Below, piece by piece: positions 18,057 to 26,068 of a DNA stretch of 64,000 nt; within the stretch, counting starts at the first letter, position 1, and each line of letters starts with the position of its first letter. The translations under genes were made by a program, and so were the position numbers. The DNA comes from Ruminococcus_G sp964621905 (GTDB lineage Bacteria > Bacillota > Clostridia > Lachnospirales > Lachnospiraceae). The DNA is taken from NCBI GenBank assembly GCA_964621905.1, contig CAZUNG010000009.1, forward strand, positions 1 through 64,000. Reading direction: 5' to 3'. The notes under the pieces are model-generated. The model ran no database searches. It was not told the origin of the DNA and saw only the letters and a program-made list of their open reading frames with translations.

Positions 18057-18893
18057 TTATCCCCACACGGTAGAGTAATCTACAATATATTTCCACTCAA
18101 TTTTTTCGCCGCCGTTTAAGGTGTAATTTCCGGCGCCCACCATCGGAAGTTCACCGTCAACCCAGTACATCCATCCGCTCATGGAACCGCAGGTGAATTC
18201 TCCCAGGGTGTAGCCGTTTTTCTGCATATTGGCGATATAATTATTGGCCGGATCATTTAAGGTAATCCCATATCTTGTACCGACTACTTCCAGGGCATCC
18301 ATAACCGTCTGTCCTGCAGTCAGTGAAACTGTTTCAAAGCTTACTCCGTCAGCCGGAGCGGCGATGGCGTCCGCCGCATCTTTCAGATCCTGTGTCACAT
18401 CCTCGTAGCCATAAACCAAATCTGTGCGCACTGCGATCTGTACATTGAAGGTGCCGGCTGCCGCTGCACTGAGACGGTACTCTCTCGTCACCTCACCGGA
18501 TGTCACGGTCAGTGTCTTCGGTGAACTAAGATTCACTCTTGAAAAAATAACCTCAACTCCCGCTGCCGCTGGCTTACTTTCTTCTCCTTCCACAGTCACA
18601 GTTCCTGCCGCCGGAAGCGTCACAGCTACCGAAACGCTGTTCAGGCTGGCGCCTTCGCTTAAAATTGCATCATAGAAATAATTGGTAACGGATGTCCATC
18701 CCTCCGGATTCGGTTTTGCCGGATCGGGAGTCACCGTAAAATCACTGTATGTGGCAGATACGCCTCCGATTTTCACAGAGGATACCAATGTGTCCGTCGT
18801 ATCCGCAAATACCGATACAGAGGAGAGCATCATGCTCAGTGCCAGTGCCAGTGTGAGCATGACCGCCCACATTTTTTTCGTCATTCTCTTCAT
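18057..18893 (-). CDS. Secreted DUF4430-domain protein (intrinsic-factor beta-domain-like)
   Basis: A 278-residue exported protein from the ATG at 18893 (MKRMTKKMW, signal peptide ending near VFA-DTT), with AAGGAG upstream. An in-frame ATG at 18956 also has a strong ribosome site and would add 21 residues. Residues about 185-278 match DUF4430 (LTAGQTVMDALEVV, GSMSGWMYWVDGE, GAGNYTLNGGEKIEWKYIVDY). This domain resembles the C-terminal beta domain of transcobalamin and intrinsic factor, which closes over the corrinoid. The cobalamin riboswitch upstream and the barrel-containing protein downstream support a corrinoid-binding role. It has no FN3 tail or lipobox, so it may be released or bound to the partners. 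Confidence 0.85.
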   Translation of the reverse strand: MKRMTKKMWAVMLTLALALSMMLSSVSVFADTTDTLVSSVKIGGVSATYSDFTVTPDPAKPNPEGWTSVTNYFYDAILSEGASLNSVSVAVTLPAAGTVTVEGEESKPAAAGVEVIFSRVNLSSPKTLTVTSGEVTREYRLSAAAAGTFNVQIAVRTDLVYGYEDVTQDLKDAADAIAAPADGVSFETVSLTAGQTVMDALEVVGTRYGITLNDPANNYIANMQKNGYTLGEFTCGSMSGWMYWVDGELPMVGAGNYTLNGGEKIEWKYIVDYSTVWG

Positions 18894-19065
18894 ATTACTT
18901 TTTTCTCCTTTTCTTGTTTTGTGTGCAGGGTTTACGGGTTGCTTCCTTTGCTTCATTATTTTTTCATTCCTCCTCCTTGTTTCTTTTACTGGTTCACTTT
19001 GCAGCCGTAATGCTCTTGCAAAAGGGAACCTCTATCATAACGGTTTCCCGCTATAACCAACCACA

Positions 19066-19479
19066 TCACAGTCCCGCCACTCTCTTCTTCCATTCCAGCG
19101 CCTTCTGCTTCTTGCGCATCTGGTCACTCTCATTCAGATATGGCAACCCTGCGGCCTCCATCACCCGTTTCCAGGTTCGGAACCGTTTTCGCAGACTGTC
19201 GGCATTTGGCACTTCCCGCTTCGTCGGTGTATATCCGAGCGTCCGGTATGTCCGTACCACCACATGCAGCATCGCCTGATCCTGCGTCGTCAGTACGTCT
19301 CCCGGTTTCCAGTAGTTACGTTTTTCTCTGCAGTCATGGCCCCTGCCGTATCCCTTACCATCTCTCATTTCCTTTCGACCCCTTTTACCCTGTTGGTTTT
19401 TGCAGCGCACGGCATGAGTCTTGGTTGAACAGTCTGTCGTTTCAGTTAAGTAATTGCAGTCTCTTACAGAGCATTTCTT
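19066..19479 (-). CDS. Small Cys-rich protein with one HNH-associated repeat; start codon uncertain or lost
   Basis: From the GTG at 19410 this encodes 114 residues. The centre (VVRTYRTLGYTPTKREVP, then RFRTWKRVMEAAGL) resembles the helix-turn-helix repeat associated with homing endonucleases (HNH_repeat). The same frame stays open upstream to the ribosome site at 19482-19487 and encodes a Cys-rich stretch (KCSVRDCNYL, TTDCSTKT, VRCKNQ), but has no ATG, GTG or TTG there. The ATG correctly spaced from that site is in another frame. Either the start was lost by a small mutation or translation begins at the poorly supported GTG. It is the first gene after the cobalamin riboswitch. A DNA- or RNA-binding role is only a guess. 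Confidence 0.5.
   Translation of the reverse strand, partial: KKCSVRDCNYLTETTDCSTKTHAVRCKNQQGKRGRKEMRDGKGYGRGHDCREKRNYWKPGDVLTTQDQAMLHVVVRTYRTLGYTPTKREVPNADSLRKRFRTWKRVMEAAGLPYLNESDQMRKKQKALEWKKRVAGL
19442..19474 (-). other. Possible 10-residue leader peptide after the cobalamin riboswitch
   Basis: ATG at 19474 lies 7 bases after GGAGGG and opens a ten-codon frame (MLCKRLQLLN, stop). It is the only properly spaced start after the riboswitch. It is either a true leader peptide or the frameshifted start of the HNH-repeat gene. Confidence 0.35.
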
Positions 19480-19504
19480 ATCCCTCCGGCTAAAACAACG
19501 CGGG

Positions 19505-19541
19505 AAATAAAACGGAAGCCCTGCACAGGCTCCCGTTTTAA
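19505..19541 (-). terminator. Second leader terminator of the B12-controlled operon
   Basis: On the minus strand AAAACGG-G-AGCC and GGCT-T-CCGTTTT form a stem, including one G-U pair, followed by TTTTATTT. It lies between the cobalamin aptamer and the first gene and can act as the OFF switch. Confidence 0.65.
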
Positions 19542-19595
19542 AAATGCAGTTTTAGATTCAGATTGTTAATACGGCAGAGGAAAGCCTCATCCATA

Positions 19596-19626
19596 TAAAA
19601 CAACAAATCCCCCCTTACGGGGAGAT
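19596..19626 (-). terminator. First leader terminator next to the cobalamin aptamer
   Basis: On the minus strand ATCTCCCC, GTAA and GGGGGGAT form a stem followed by TTTGTTGTTTTA. It is about 55 bases downstream of the aptamer and is a candidate riboswitch-controlled terminator. Confidence 0.6.
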
Positions 19627-19679
19627 GGCCTGCACTTCTTTATACTCTATTCGCCATGCTTACGAATATCTTTTCCACA

Positions 19680-19842
19680 GATCACGTTGCTGTATACTGA
19701 CTCAGGTTCGTTCTACTAAGGCGCCTTCCCAAAGTTTTACTTCAGTGGCATATTGCCCGTTCGTCCCCCACACAGTAGAGATAGGCTGTTCCGGATTCTC
19801 ACCGGATTCCGTTTAAACAGGTGCAGACACCTGACCGTGATC
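19680..19842 (-). ncRNA. Cobalamin riboswitch
   Basis: On the minus strand the conserved blocks appear in order: GGAATCCGGTGAGAATCCGG; GCCACTG at 19749-19743; GGGAAGGCGCC; and the B12-box AGTCAG..TATAC.AGCAA around 19704-19688. The outer arms GATCACG (19842-19836) and CGTGATC (19686-19680) pair to close the element. This is a standard cobalamin aptamer. It faces the 11.7-19.5 kb surface operon, whose expression should fall when adenosyl- or methylcobalamin is plentiful. Confidence 0.95.
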
Positions 19843-20039
19843 CTTATCTAATTTTCTTAATGTAATCCCTTCATCTGCAACATGTCTCTCTGACATTACA
19901 CAGATAAGTTATCAGAATGAATATTTTCCCCGCTGTGGGGTACCATAACAGCTGAAAATCTTTTTATGGATTTCGGAGTTTCTTAGAATAAATAATTCAA
20001 AGAAAAAATGTTCAAGGAACCTTTCATACAGCGGACCAC

Positions 20040-21191
20040 TCAGGTTTCTGACGAGCATGCCGACTGTTTTTGACCGGAAGGAACCGGAAACTGCAGAACA
20101 CTGATCTGTCCGCGTTTGTACTGCATGGAGAGATGTACATAGCGGTCCATCGTTATCTTGATCGTGGAATGTCCAAGAATTTCGCTTAAAGCCTTGATGT
20201 TAATTCCGGCTTCGACACAGTTGGATGCAAATGTATGGCGAAGCGCATGAAAATTGATATCGCGGATGCCGCATTCTTTCAAACTATGTTTAAACTGGTT
20301 GGTATACGTGCGCGGCTCCACCGGCTTATAATTTCCGCTCAGGACAAAATCTTCAGAAAGATATTTTTTTTGAGCTTCTTTTAAAATATCAAACAATTCC
20401 GGGTGTATTGGTATCCAGCGCTCCCGTCCGTTTTTCGGACTGTCAAAGTGAAGAATTGTTCTCGCCGCAGCGTCCGGATCGGGATTGGGGATCCGCTGCA
20501 GGGTCCGGCAGATGTGTATCGTCTGGGACATCAAGTCGATATCTCCCCATTTCAGTGCACAGACTTCACCCAGGCGGATGCCCTCGTACAGTGCGATCAG
20601 CATCCCGAGGCTGCTCTTGTCAGGCGCTCTCATCAGATAGGAGGTAAAAACCATCATTTCTCTGGAGGAGAGTACTTCCAGGGTATCGGAAGTCCTTCGC
20701 GCTGAAGGTCTCAGCATCAGAAAAGGAGCAGCCGGTATCAACTTCTGACGCACCGCATATCTAATGATGCCGTTTAATATGGTATTGACGGCGTTAAGGG
20801 AACTGGCCTCAAGTGAGTTTTTCAATTCTGTAAATAATTCCTCATAATCGTCCTGTGAAATGCTGTGCAGCATACGATCTTTCCAGTGTGGAAGCAGATA
20901 GTGTTCCAGACAGATCCGGTATTTGACGTACGTAGCCGGTTTCCAGTTGTTTTTGGAAAGCATGAGCCAGCGCTGTGCAGTTTTGCCGAATGTGATGTCT
21001 CGGTTCTTTTCCGGAGCGGAAGAATACTTCTGCAGGTTTTGTTCAAATTCTGTCTTTTTTTGTTTGACCTCCCGGTATGTTTTTGCATACAGATACTTGT
21101 ACCTGATCTGTCCGTCCGGCCTGCGCCCGATCACAATTCGTGCTTCCCACCGTCCGTCCTTTCTCTTGGATATATTTTCGCCTGTTCGCAT
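20040..21191 (-). CDS. Tyrosine recombinase/integrase
   Basis: This 383-residue phage/Tn916-type integrase starts at 21191 (MRTGENISKRKDGRWEARI) because AAGGAG lies 6 bases upstream; the longer frame to 21272 has no ribosome site. It has an N-terminal arm-binding domain, a core-binding SAM-like domain (about 70-160) and a catalytic domain with Arg (IRLGEVCAL), HALRHTF, LGHS and the nucleophile Tyr (MDRYVHLS), all intact. No excisionase, relaxase or phage gene lies beside it, so it appears to be a stranded or minimal integrated element. Confidence 0.92.
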   Translation of the reverse strand: MRTGENISKRKDGRWEARIVIGRRPDGQIRYKYLYAKTYREVKQKKTEFEQNLQKYSSAPEKNRDITFGKTAQRWLMLSKNNWKPATYVKYRICLEHYLLPHWKDRMLHSISQDDYEELFTELKNSLEASSLNAVNTILNGIIRYAVRQKLIPAAPFLMLRPSARRTSDTLEVLSSREMMVFTSYLMRAPDKSSLGMLIALYEGIRLGEVCALKWGDIDLMSQTIHICRTLQRIPNPDPDAAARTILHFDSPKNGRERWIPIHPELFDILKEAQKKYLSEDFVLSGNYKPVEPRTYTNQFKHSLKECGIRDINFHALRHTFASNCVEAGINIKALSEILGHSTIKITMDRYVHLSMQYKRGQISVLQFPVPSGQKQSACSSET

Positions 21192-21503
21192 CTGTCTCTC
21201 CTTTTGTCGAATGTATAATTGACGATTTTGCTGACGGTGATTATATCTTATTAATAAAAGAAGTGCAATCATCCGCTGCTGGTTACATCATGGAGCAAAA
21301 TATAGTACTAAAAATTTTTGATGTAATTGAAATTATATTATGTACATTATCATTTTTTTGTGGTATATTTCTGCTATCAGAAAAAAACAGCGATCTTTGA
21401 ATTATTTAATTCCAAGAAATCTCTTTTATTATCCGACGATTCAGGCAGCGGAACCAATCTTATAACTATACAATAAAGACGAATAAACGACAGGTGACAT
21501 TAC
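21192..21503. other. Intergenic region upstream of the integrase
   Basis: The 300 bases between the integrase start and the next terminator are AT-rich and contain no frame with a plausible product. They should hold the integrase promoter and perhaps recombinase arm sites; I could not identify either with confidence. Confidence 0.4.
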
Positions 21504-21542
21504 AAAAAACGGTCCGGAACTCATCATTCCCAACCGTTTTTT
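21504..21542 (-). terminator. Terminator after the inositol-type operon
   Basis: AAAAAACGGT and ACCGTTTTTT pair around an inner GGAA/TTCC stem, so T-tracts exist on both strands. It mainly serves the leftward genes ending at 21562. Confidence 0.85.
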
Positions 21543-21561
21543 ATGCGTTGTCATTTTATTT

Positions 21562-22440
21562 TTAAAATCCTGCCATCCGCAGATTTTCACGCCCGCGTTT
21601 TGCGATCGGCAGCGGAACATCGAAAGATTTGACCGGGAAAAGATCTTGTTCCACAACAACCCAGCCGTCATAGTTCTTTTCAGTCAGTGCACTGTGCAGC
21701 TTTGCAAAATCGATACTGCCCTTTCCCGGTTCCACCATAATGTCTTCCGTCACCGCTCTGGCAAATGACCACTTCTTTTCATCCATCAGAGCCTTCACTG
21801 CCAGATCGCAGTCCTTGATATGTATATATGGAATGCGGTCTGCATGTTTCCGGTAAAATGCGACCGGTTCTCCGCCCCCGTATACGTGATGTCCCGTGTC
21901 AAGGCACAGCATGACATCCGTGTCTGCCAACAGACGCTCGATCTGTTCTTCTGTCTGTACATGGCAGTCCACATGCGGATGGAAGACTCCTGTAAGGCCA
22001 TGCTTTGCAACGTGATCCGCCGCCCGCTGTACGTTCCCGGCATATTTTTTCCACTGACCATCCGTCAGATTCGGATCCATGACCAGTTCTCCTGTTTCCA
22101 GATCCGTGTACATTGCGGGCAGAAGTACAATATATTTCGCTTCCGGAAAGTCTCCCAGCAGATTTGCAATATCGTCAATCGTTCCGCACATTTCCTCAAC
22201 GGACGTATCATCCAGAAAATCACCGCCTACTGTCCCCGCAACCAGCGTCAGGCCACGTTTTTCCAGTTCCAGTTCCAGAACAGGATTCTTGTTCGGGAAA
22301 TATCCCCACGGTCCGAGCTCCACACCGTCATAACCGGCTTCCCGCATCTCGTCCATGCAGCGGCTCCACGGAGTCTGTTTTTCATGTTCCGGAAACCATA
22401 CACCCCACGAATCGGGAGCAATGCCAACTTTTATACTCAT
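21562..22440 (-). CDS. Sugar phosphate isomerase/epimerase (IolE/IolI-like TIM barrel)
   Basis: This 292-residue AP_endonuc_2 TIM-barrel protein begins GIAPDSWGVWFP and has the metal-site motifs EAGYDGVELGPWGY, HPHVDCHV, LCLDTGHH and YIHIKD. The family includes inosose dehydratase (IolE) and inosose isomerase (IolI). It lies 16 bases after an IolG-like gene and has an AGGAGGG site, so it probably handles the keto-inositol or keto-sugar made by that dehydrogenase. Confidence 0.87.
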   Translation of the reverse strand: MSIKVGIAPDSWGVWFPEHEKQTPWSRCMDEMREAGYDGVELGPWGYFPNKNPVLELELEKRGLTLVAGTVGGDFLDDTSVEEMCGTIDDIANLLGDFPEAKYIVLLPAMYTDLETGELVMDPNLTDGQWKKYAGNVQRAADHVAKHGLTGVFHPHVDCHVQTEEQIERLLADTDVMLCLDTGHHVYGGGEPVAFYRKHADRIPYIHIKDCDLAVKALMDEKKWSFARAVTEDIMVEPGKGSIDFAKLHSALTEKNYDGWVVVEQDLFPVKSFDVPLPIAKRGRENLRMAGF

Positions 22441-22456
22441 GATTGAATCCCTCCTG

Positions 22457-23491
22457 TTATAATGCCAGCATCTCAGCCATAGTCACTACGCGTTTTTCTT
22501 TCAGGGAAATATCGCAGGCTTTCGCAATCAATACGGAATAATAACCATCCTCTGCATTGACCTGGACAGGCTTGTCATTGACAATGGCATCGATAAACGC
22601 ATGAATCTCATCCGTATAGGAAGCAATATACCTGTTCACATAGAAAAACAGTGGTTTTTCAGCCATCTGACCTTCTTCATTTGCCAGTACTACCGTACTC
22701 GCTGTGTCATTCGCAACATTGACAGACCCTTTGGAGCCGAAAACCTCGATTCTCTGGTCATAACCGTATGCACACTGCCAGCAGTTGTCAATTATCGCCA
22801 TGGCTCCGGAGTCAAATTTCAGGATAACGGAAGTTGTATCGACACCGCCCGTCGTTTCCTGATCTTTGTTGATCATCGCGGAACCTGTCGCATAGATCTC
22901 CGTAACTTCAGTCTGACCTGCCATGAAACGTGCCATGTCAAAATCGTGAATCGACGTATCCAGGAACATCCCTCCCGCAGACCCGCCGACTGCTGCAAAA
23001 TATTCCGGCGGCGGCGGCAGCGGATCACGTGACGTGATCTTGATCTGGCGCACTTCACCAATCTTTCCTTCCGCGACCATCCGGCGGGCGGCGGCATGAT
23101 TGTGGTCGAATCTGCGGTTGTATCCAAGCTGAAGTTTGATGCCGCACTCTTCGGCAGCCTGAATCGCTCTCTTAATCGCCTCAATGCTGTAATCAATCGG
23201 TTTTTCGCAGAATACATGCTTTCCCACTCCGGCGCATTCTTCGATCAGCTGTCCGTGCAGTGCGGCCGGAGCGCAGATCAAGACTGCATCAACTTCCGGG
23301 TCATTCAGAATTATTTTGTAATCCGTCACCGCCTCGGGGCAGCCGTTTGTTTTCGCCCACTCGTTGTAAGCATCCGGGTAGGCGTCAGCGACATAGCGCA
23401 GTTCAGCTTCCGGCACGGAAGTCACAATGTCTTTTGCGTGGATGCGTCCCACATTGCCTCCGCCGATGATACCAAGTACTGTTTTTTTCAT
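22457..23491 (-). CDS. Inositol 2-dehydrogenase-like oxidoreductase (Gfo/Idh/MocA)
   Basis: This 344-residue dehydrogenase has a Rossmann motif GIIGGGNVGRIHA, the catalytic-lysine motif CEKPIDYS, and the IolG-specific pattern RDPLPPP...GGMFLDTSIHDFDMARF. Its closest known function is NAD-dependent oxidation of myo-inositol or scyllo-inositol to an inosose. The ATG at 23491 is chosen because AAGGAG is properly placed; the GTG at 23503 lies against that site. It heads a two-gene operon divergent from an AraC regulator. Confidence 0.88.
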   Translation of the reverse strand: MKKTVLGIIGGGNVGRIHAKDIVTSVPEAELRYVADAYPDAYNEWAKTNGCPEAVTDYKIILNDPEVDAVLICAPAALHGQLIEECAGVGKHVFCEKPIDYSIEAIKRAIQAAEECGIKLQLGYNRRFDHNHAAARRMVAEGKIGEVRQIKITSRDPLPPPPEYFAAVGGSAGGMFLDTSIHDFDMARFMAGQTEVTEIYATGSAMINKDQETTGGVDTTSVILKFDSGAMAIIDNCWQCAYGYDQRIEVFGSKGSVNVANDTASTVVLANEEGQMAEKPLFFYVNRYIASYTDEIHAFIDAIVNDKPVQVNAEDGYYSVLIAKACDISLKEKRVVTMAEMLAL

Positions 23492-23549
23492 CGCAGCTTT
23501 CACTCCTTATATTACTCGTTGTTTTCTTTTTTGTCTGTTTACAATGTCT

Positions 23550-23615
23550 ATTATACCGCTTCCATTCAAAAACAAAATACCTTCGTTTGCTTGAAAACTT
23601 TGATTTTTTGCTCAT
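23550..23615 (-). promoter_or_regulatory. Activator-type promoter of the iolG-like operon with AraC site
   Basis: On the minus strand TATAAT (23555-23550) has no good -35. About 55-72 bases before the expected transcription start lies an 18-base element (23598-23615, core CTTTGATTTTTTGC on the plus strand). It recurs with 16 of 18 bases at 23717-23734. This arrangement suits activation by the divergent AraC protein. Confidence 0.55.
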
Positions 23616-23631
23616 AAACATCCATGTGTCA

Positions 23632-23660
23632 TTGACATTGGAATCTTTCTTTTCTATAAT
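23632..23660 (+). promoter_or_regulatory. Consensus promoter of the AraC gene
   Basis: TTGACA (23632-23637), 17 bases and TATAAT (23655-23660) are a perfect sigma-A promoter. The 18-base repeats at 23598-23615 and 23717-23734 flank it, suggesting autoregulation. Confidence 0.8.
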
Positions 23661-23748
23661 ATTTTTTATATATATTTACTGTCGCTCAGAAAAAACTGTG
23701 TTTACTTGCCAGATACCTTTGATTTCTTGCTTATGCCAGGAGGATTTT

Positions 23749-24600
23749 ATGCAAAGTCTTGAAACAGGACTGCAGGAGCAGTCCGAATACTTTTTTCATA
23801 CGCCGACAACACTCGCCAGATCGCTGCTCTTTCACGTGGAAATCTGCGGGCACTTTTACTCAGACCAGAATTATAAAGTAAACAGGGAAACGTTTGGAAA
23901 TTTTCTGCTGCTGTACGTCATGGACGGTGCACTGCACATTCAGACGCCGGAGACAGACGCGCTTGTCACACAGGGAAATGCCGCACTGATCAACTGTCAC
24001 CGCTGGCATGCCTACGACACACCGGTATACTGCGAGTTCTCATACGTCCATTTTGACGGTTCCAATACCCGGGCACTTTATGACCACATTGTCCAAAACC
24101 AGGGAAATGTCTTTCCGGTCGATGACCGAAGCACCCTTCCCCACTATATGCGCCTGTTGTTAAATGACAGCCGCAACAGCAAGATGGTATCAGAGATCTC
24201 ATTTTCTCAGATCATCTATTCCCTGCTCAGTGATATTATCTCTGCACCGCAGAATGAATCCCTGTCCGGGGAGAAGGCGCAGACCATAGAGGCGGCTCTT
24301 GATTACATTCATACACATCTTTCCAAACAGTTGTCTCTTAGTGATATTGCATCGCACGTGGGACTCAGCACCTATCATTTTGCCAGATTATTCAAACGTG
24401 CAACCGGTACTTCCCCCCACGAATATATCATCCTTTCCCGGATCGACAACGCCAAATACCTGCTGCGCACGACTTCTGATTCTGTCAGCCATATTGCTCT
24501 TCAGGTGGGTTACACATCTGAGAGTAATTTCATCACATCCTTTAACGGAAAAGTCGGCATGCCGCCGGGACGATTCCGGAAATTATTTCAGACTTCCTGA
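23749..24600 (+). CDS. AraC-family transcriptional regulator
   Basis: This 283-residue regulator has an N-terminal cupin-type sensing domain (LLYVMDGALHIQTPE, WHAYDTPVYCEFSYVHFDG) and a C-terminal double helix-turn-helix (LSLSDIASHVGLSTYHFARLFK, VSHIALQVGYTSESNFITSF). The start at 23749 follows CCAGGAGG. It is divergent from the iolG/iolE-like pair and convergent with the MtaA-like gene. It probably activates the catabolic genes in response to a sugar or polyol. Confidence 0.9.
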   Translation: MQSLETGLQEQSEYFFHTPTTLARSLLFHVEICGHFYSDQNYKVNRETFGNFLLLYVMDGALHIQTPETDALVTQGNAALINCHRWHAYDTPVYCEFSYVHFDGSNTRALYDHIVQNQGNVFPVDDRSTLPHYMRLLLNDSRNSKMVSEISFSQIIYSLLSDIISAPQNESLSGEKAQTIEAALDYIHTHLSKQLSLSDIASHVGLSTYHFARLFKRATGTSPHEYIILSRIDNAKYLLRTTSDSVSHIALQVGYTSESNFITSFNGKVGMPPGRFRKLFQTS

Positions 24601-24614
24601 ATCATTGATTATAT

Positions 24615-24648
24615 GAAAAAAACCGGTGCAGCCTTGGCCGCACCGGTT
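24615..24648 (-). terminator. Terminator after the URO-D/MtaA-like gene
   Basis: On the minus strand AACCGGTGC-G-GCC and GGC-T-GCACCGGTT form a stem followed by TTTTTTT. It lies between two convergent genes. Confidence 0.88.
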
Positions 24649-24663
24649 CGTCGTTTGTCTGTT

Positions 24664-25920
24664 CTATTTGTCGCCGTTAAATTCTTTGATTGCATCAACC
24701 ATAGCCACGATGTTCGGGATTGGTGTGTTTGCCTGGATGTTGTGGATCGTGTTGCAGACATATCCGCCGTCTTTGGAGAAGATATCCAGTCTTTCCAGAA
24801 CCTGCTCACGTACTTCTTCCGGAGTTCCGAATGGCAGTACTTTCTGGGTATCCACACCGCCGCCCCAGAATACAACATCTTTTCCATAGGTATCTTTCAG
24901 TTTCTGAGGATCCATGCCCTCTGCAGAACACTGTACCGGGTTGACTCCGTCAAATCCACTCTCAATCAGATATGGCAGGATCGGGAAGATGCCTCCGCAG
25001 GTATGTTTCAGTGTCTTCCATGTCGTATTCTCATGAATCCAGTCATTCATTTTCTTGTAATATGGCAGATAGAACTCTTTGAATACTTCCGGATCAATGA
25101 ACGGTCCTCTCTGTGTTCCGAAATCTGTTCCGCAGATGAAAAATACATCGATGTCAGAACCGAATGCATCCCAGTATTTTTTGAAGCTCTCGATCGCAAT
25201 ATCTGTTCCTTTTTCAAATACCTCTTCCACATATTCCGGATACAGAAGCGGTGCCATGTACCATTCGGAAATATCACGGATCCCCTTCGGATGTTTCAGG
25301 TTTGGTCCGGGAATGTTGTTGGCATCGCCAAGACCAAAGTAGCCAGGTCCAACCTGGATCGCACGGTTATATCCCTTCACTTCTTCCAGAACCTTTTTGT
25401 GGTATGCAATCTGTGCATCTGATACACGTGTATAATCTTCTACATTGTCATCCGCATTTGCTTCGTCTTCATCAAATTCAGGTGTACGCGTCAGGTTATC
25501 AAAGTAAAAACCGTTTGCCGGCATATGTCCGCTCGGAGCACAGCTGTCGTCACCTTCCGGATATACATAATAGCCGCCGTTTCCGTCTTCTTTGACTGTC
25601 GCATTGCCTGGAATCAGGACAGTCTCTCCGCGATATGACCATTCTTTCCAGTCCGTATTGATGTGTCCGTATGTATCACCGTAATTATACAGCTGCTGAA
25701 CATCACATCCCATGCAGTCTGCCAGATCCGGCTCAACGAATGCAGTCATGGTGGACATATCATTGATCTTCGGCAGACGCTTCTTTAGCCCGTAGTAATC
25801 CCTCAGATCTTTTACTACCGTTGCATTGATCATGGAACAGCACATTCCTCCGAAATCTACCGGAACTTTGTCTGGCTGTGTGTGGGCAAATGCTGCTTTT
25901 ACTCTCTCTTTTGACGTCAT
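24664..25920 (-). CDS. URO-D-superfamily protein, MtaA-like corrinoid methyltransferase
   Basis: This 418-residue protein starts at 25920 (MTSKERVKAAF, with AAAGGAGAGG upstream). It has the uroporphyrinogen decarboxylase fold but carries the zinc-site pattern of methylcobamide methyltransferases: His306-x-Cys308 (KHTCGG) and Cys389 (GYVCNT). These activate a thiol or other methyl acceptor in MtaA, MtbA and CmuA. Porphyrin decarboxylation is therefore unlikely. The relatives move methyl groups to or from corrinoid proteins, for example in O-demethylation. No corrinoid protein gene is adjacent, so the partner would be encoded elsewhere. Confidence 0.82.
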   Translation of the reverse strand: MTSKERVKAAFAHTQPDKVPVDFGGMCCSMINATVVKDLRDYYGLKKRLPKINDMSTMTAFVEPDLADCMGCDVQQLYNYGDTYGHINTDWKEWSYRGETVLIPGNATVKEDGNGGYYVYPEGDDSCAPSGHMPANGFYFDNLTRTPEFDEDEANADDNVEDYTRVSDAQIAYHKKVLEEVKGYNRAIQVGPGYFGLGDANNIPGPNLKHPKGIRDISEWYMAPLLYPEYVEEVFEKGTDIAIESFKKYWDAFGSDIDVFFICGTDFGTQRGPFIDPEVFKEFYLPYYKKMNDWIHENTTWKTLKHTCGGIFPILPYLIESGFDGVNPVQCSAEGMDPQKLKDTYGKDVVFWGGGVDTQKVLPFGTPEEVREQVLERLDIFSKDGGYVCNTIHNIQANTPIPNIVAMVDAIKEFNGDK

Positions 25921-25993
25921 AATTTCCTCTCCTTTTTCAACATAACACATGATTAACTCATTGCGTGCTCGTGGACGCACTTTGTATGAACCT

Positions 25994-26022
25994 ATAATAG
26001 CATAAAATTATCATATTCTCAA
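25994..26022 (-). promoter_or_regulatory. Promoter of the URO-D/MtaA-like gene
   Basis: On the minus strand TTGAGA (26022-26017), 17 bases and TATTAT (25999-25994), with a TG extended -10. The downstream leader holds a small TGCGT-N8-ACGCA inverted repeat. Confidence 0.75.
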
Positions 26023-26068
26023 CATATTTTTCCTTGCAAAATTACCATAATTTACACAGTTATTTTGG

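Noticed and set aside
19625..19816. 63-residue plus-strand frame
   Set aside because: It is the antisense of the cobalamin riboswitch; its order comes from the conserved RNA.
19933..19946. Small CCCC/GGGG hairpin after the integrase as a terminator
   Set aside because: Only four pairs and no T-tract on the minus strand.
24664..25920. Uroporphyrinogen decarboxylase (hemE)
   Set aside because: The zinc-ligand pattern H-x-C and a later Cys match MtaA-type methyltransferases, and there are no haem genes nearby.
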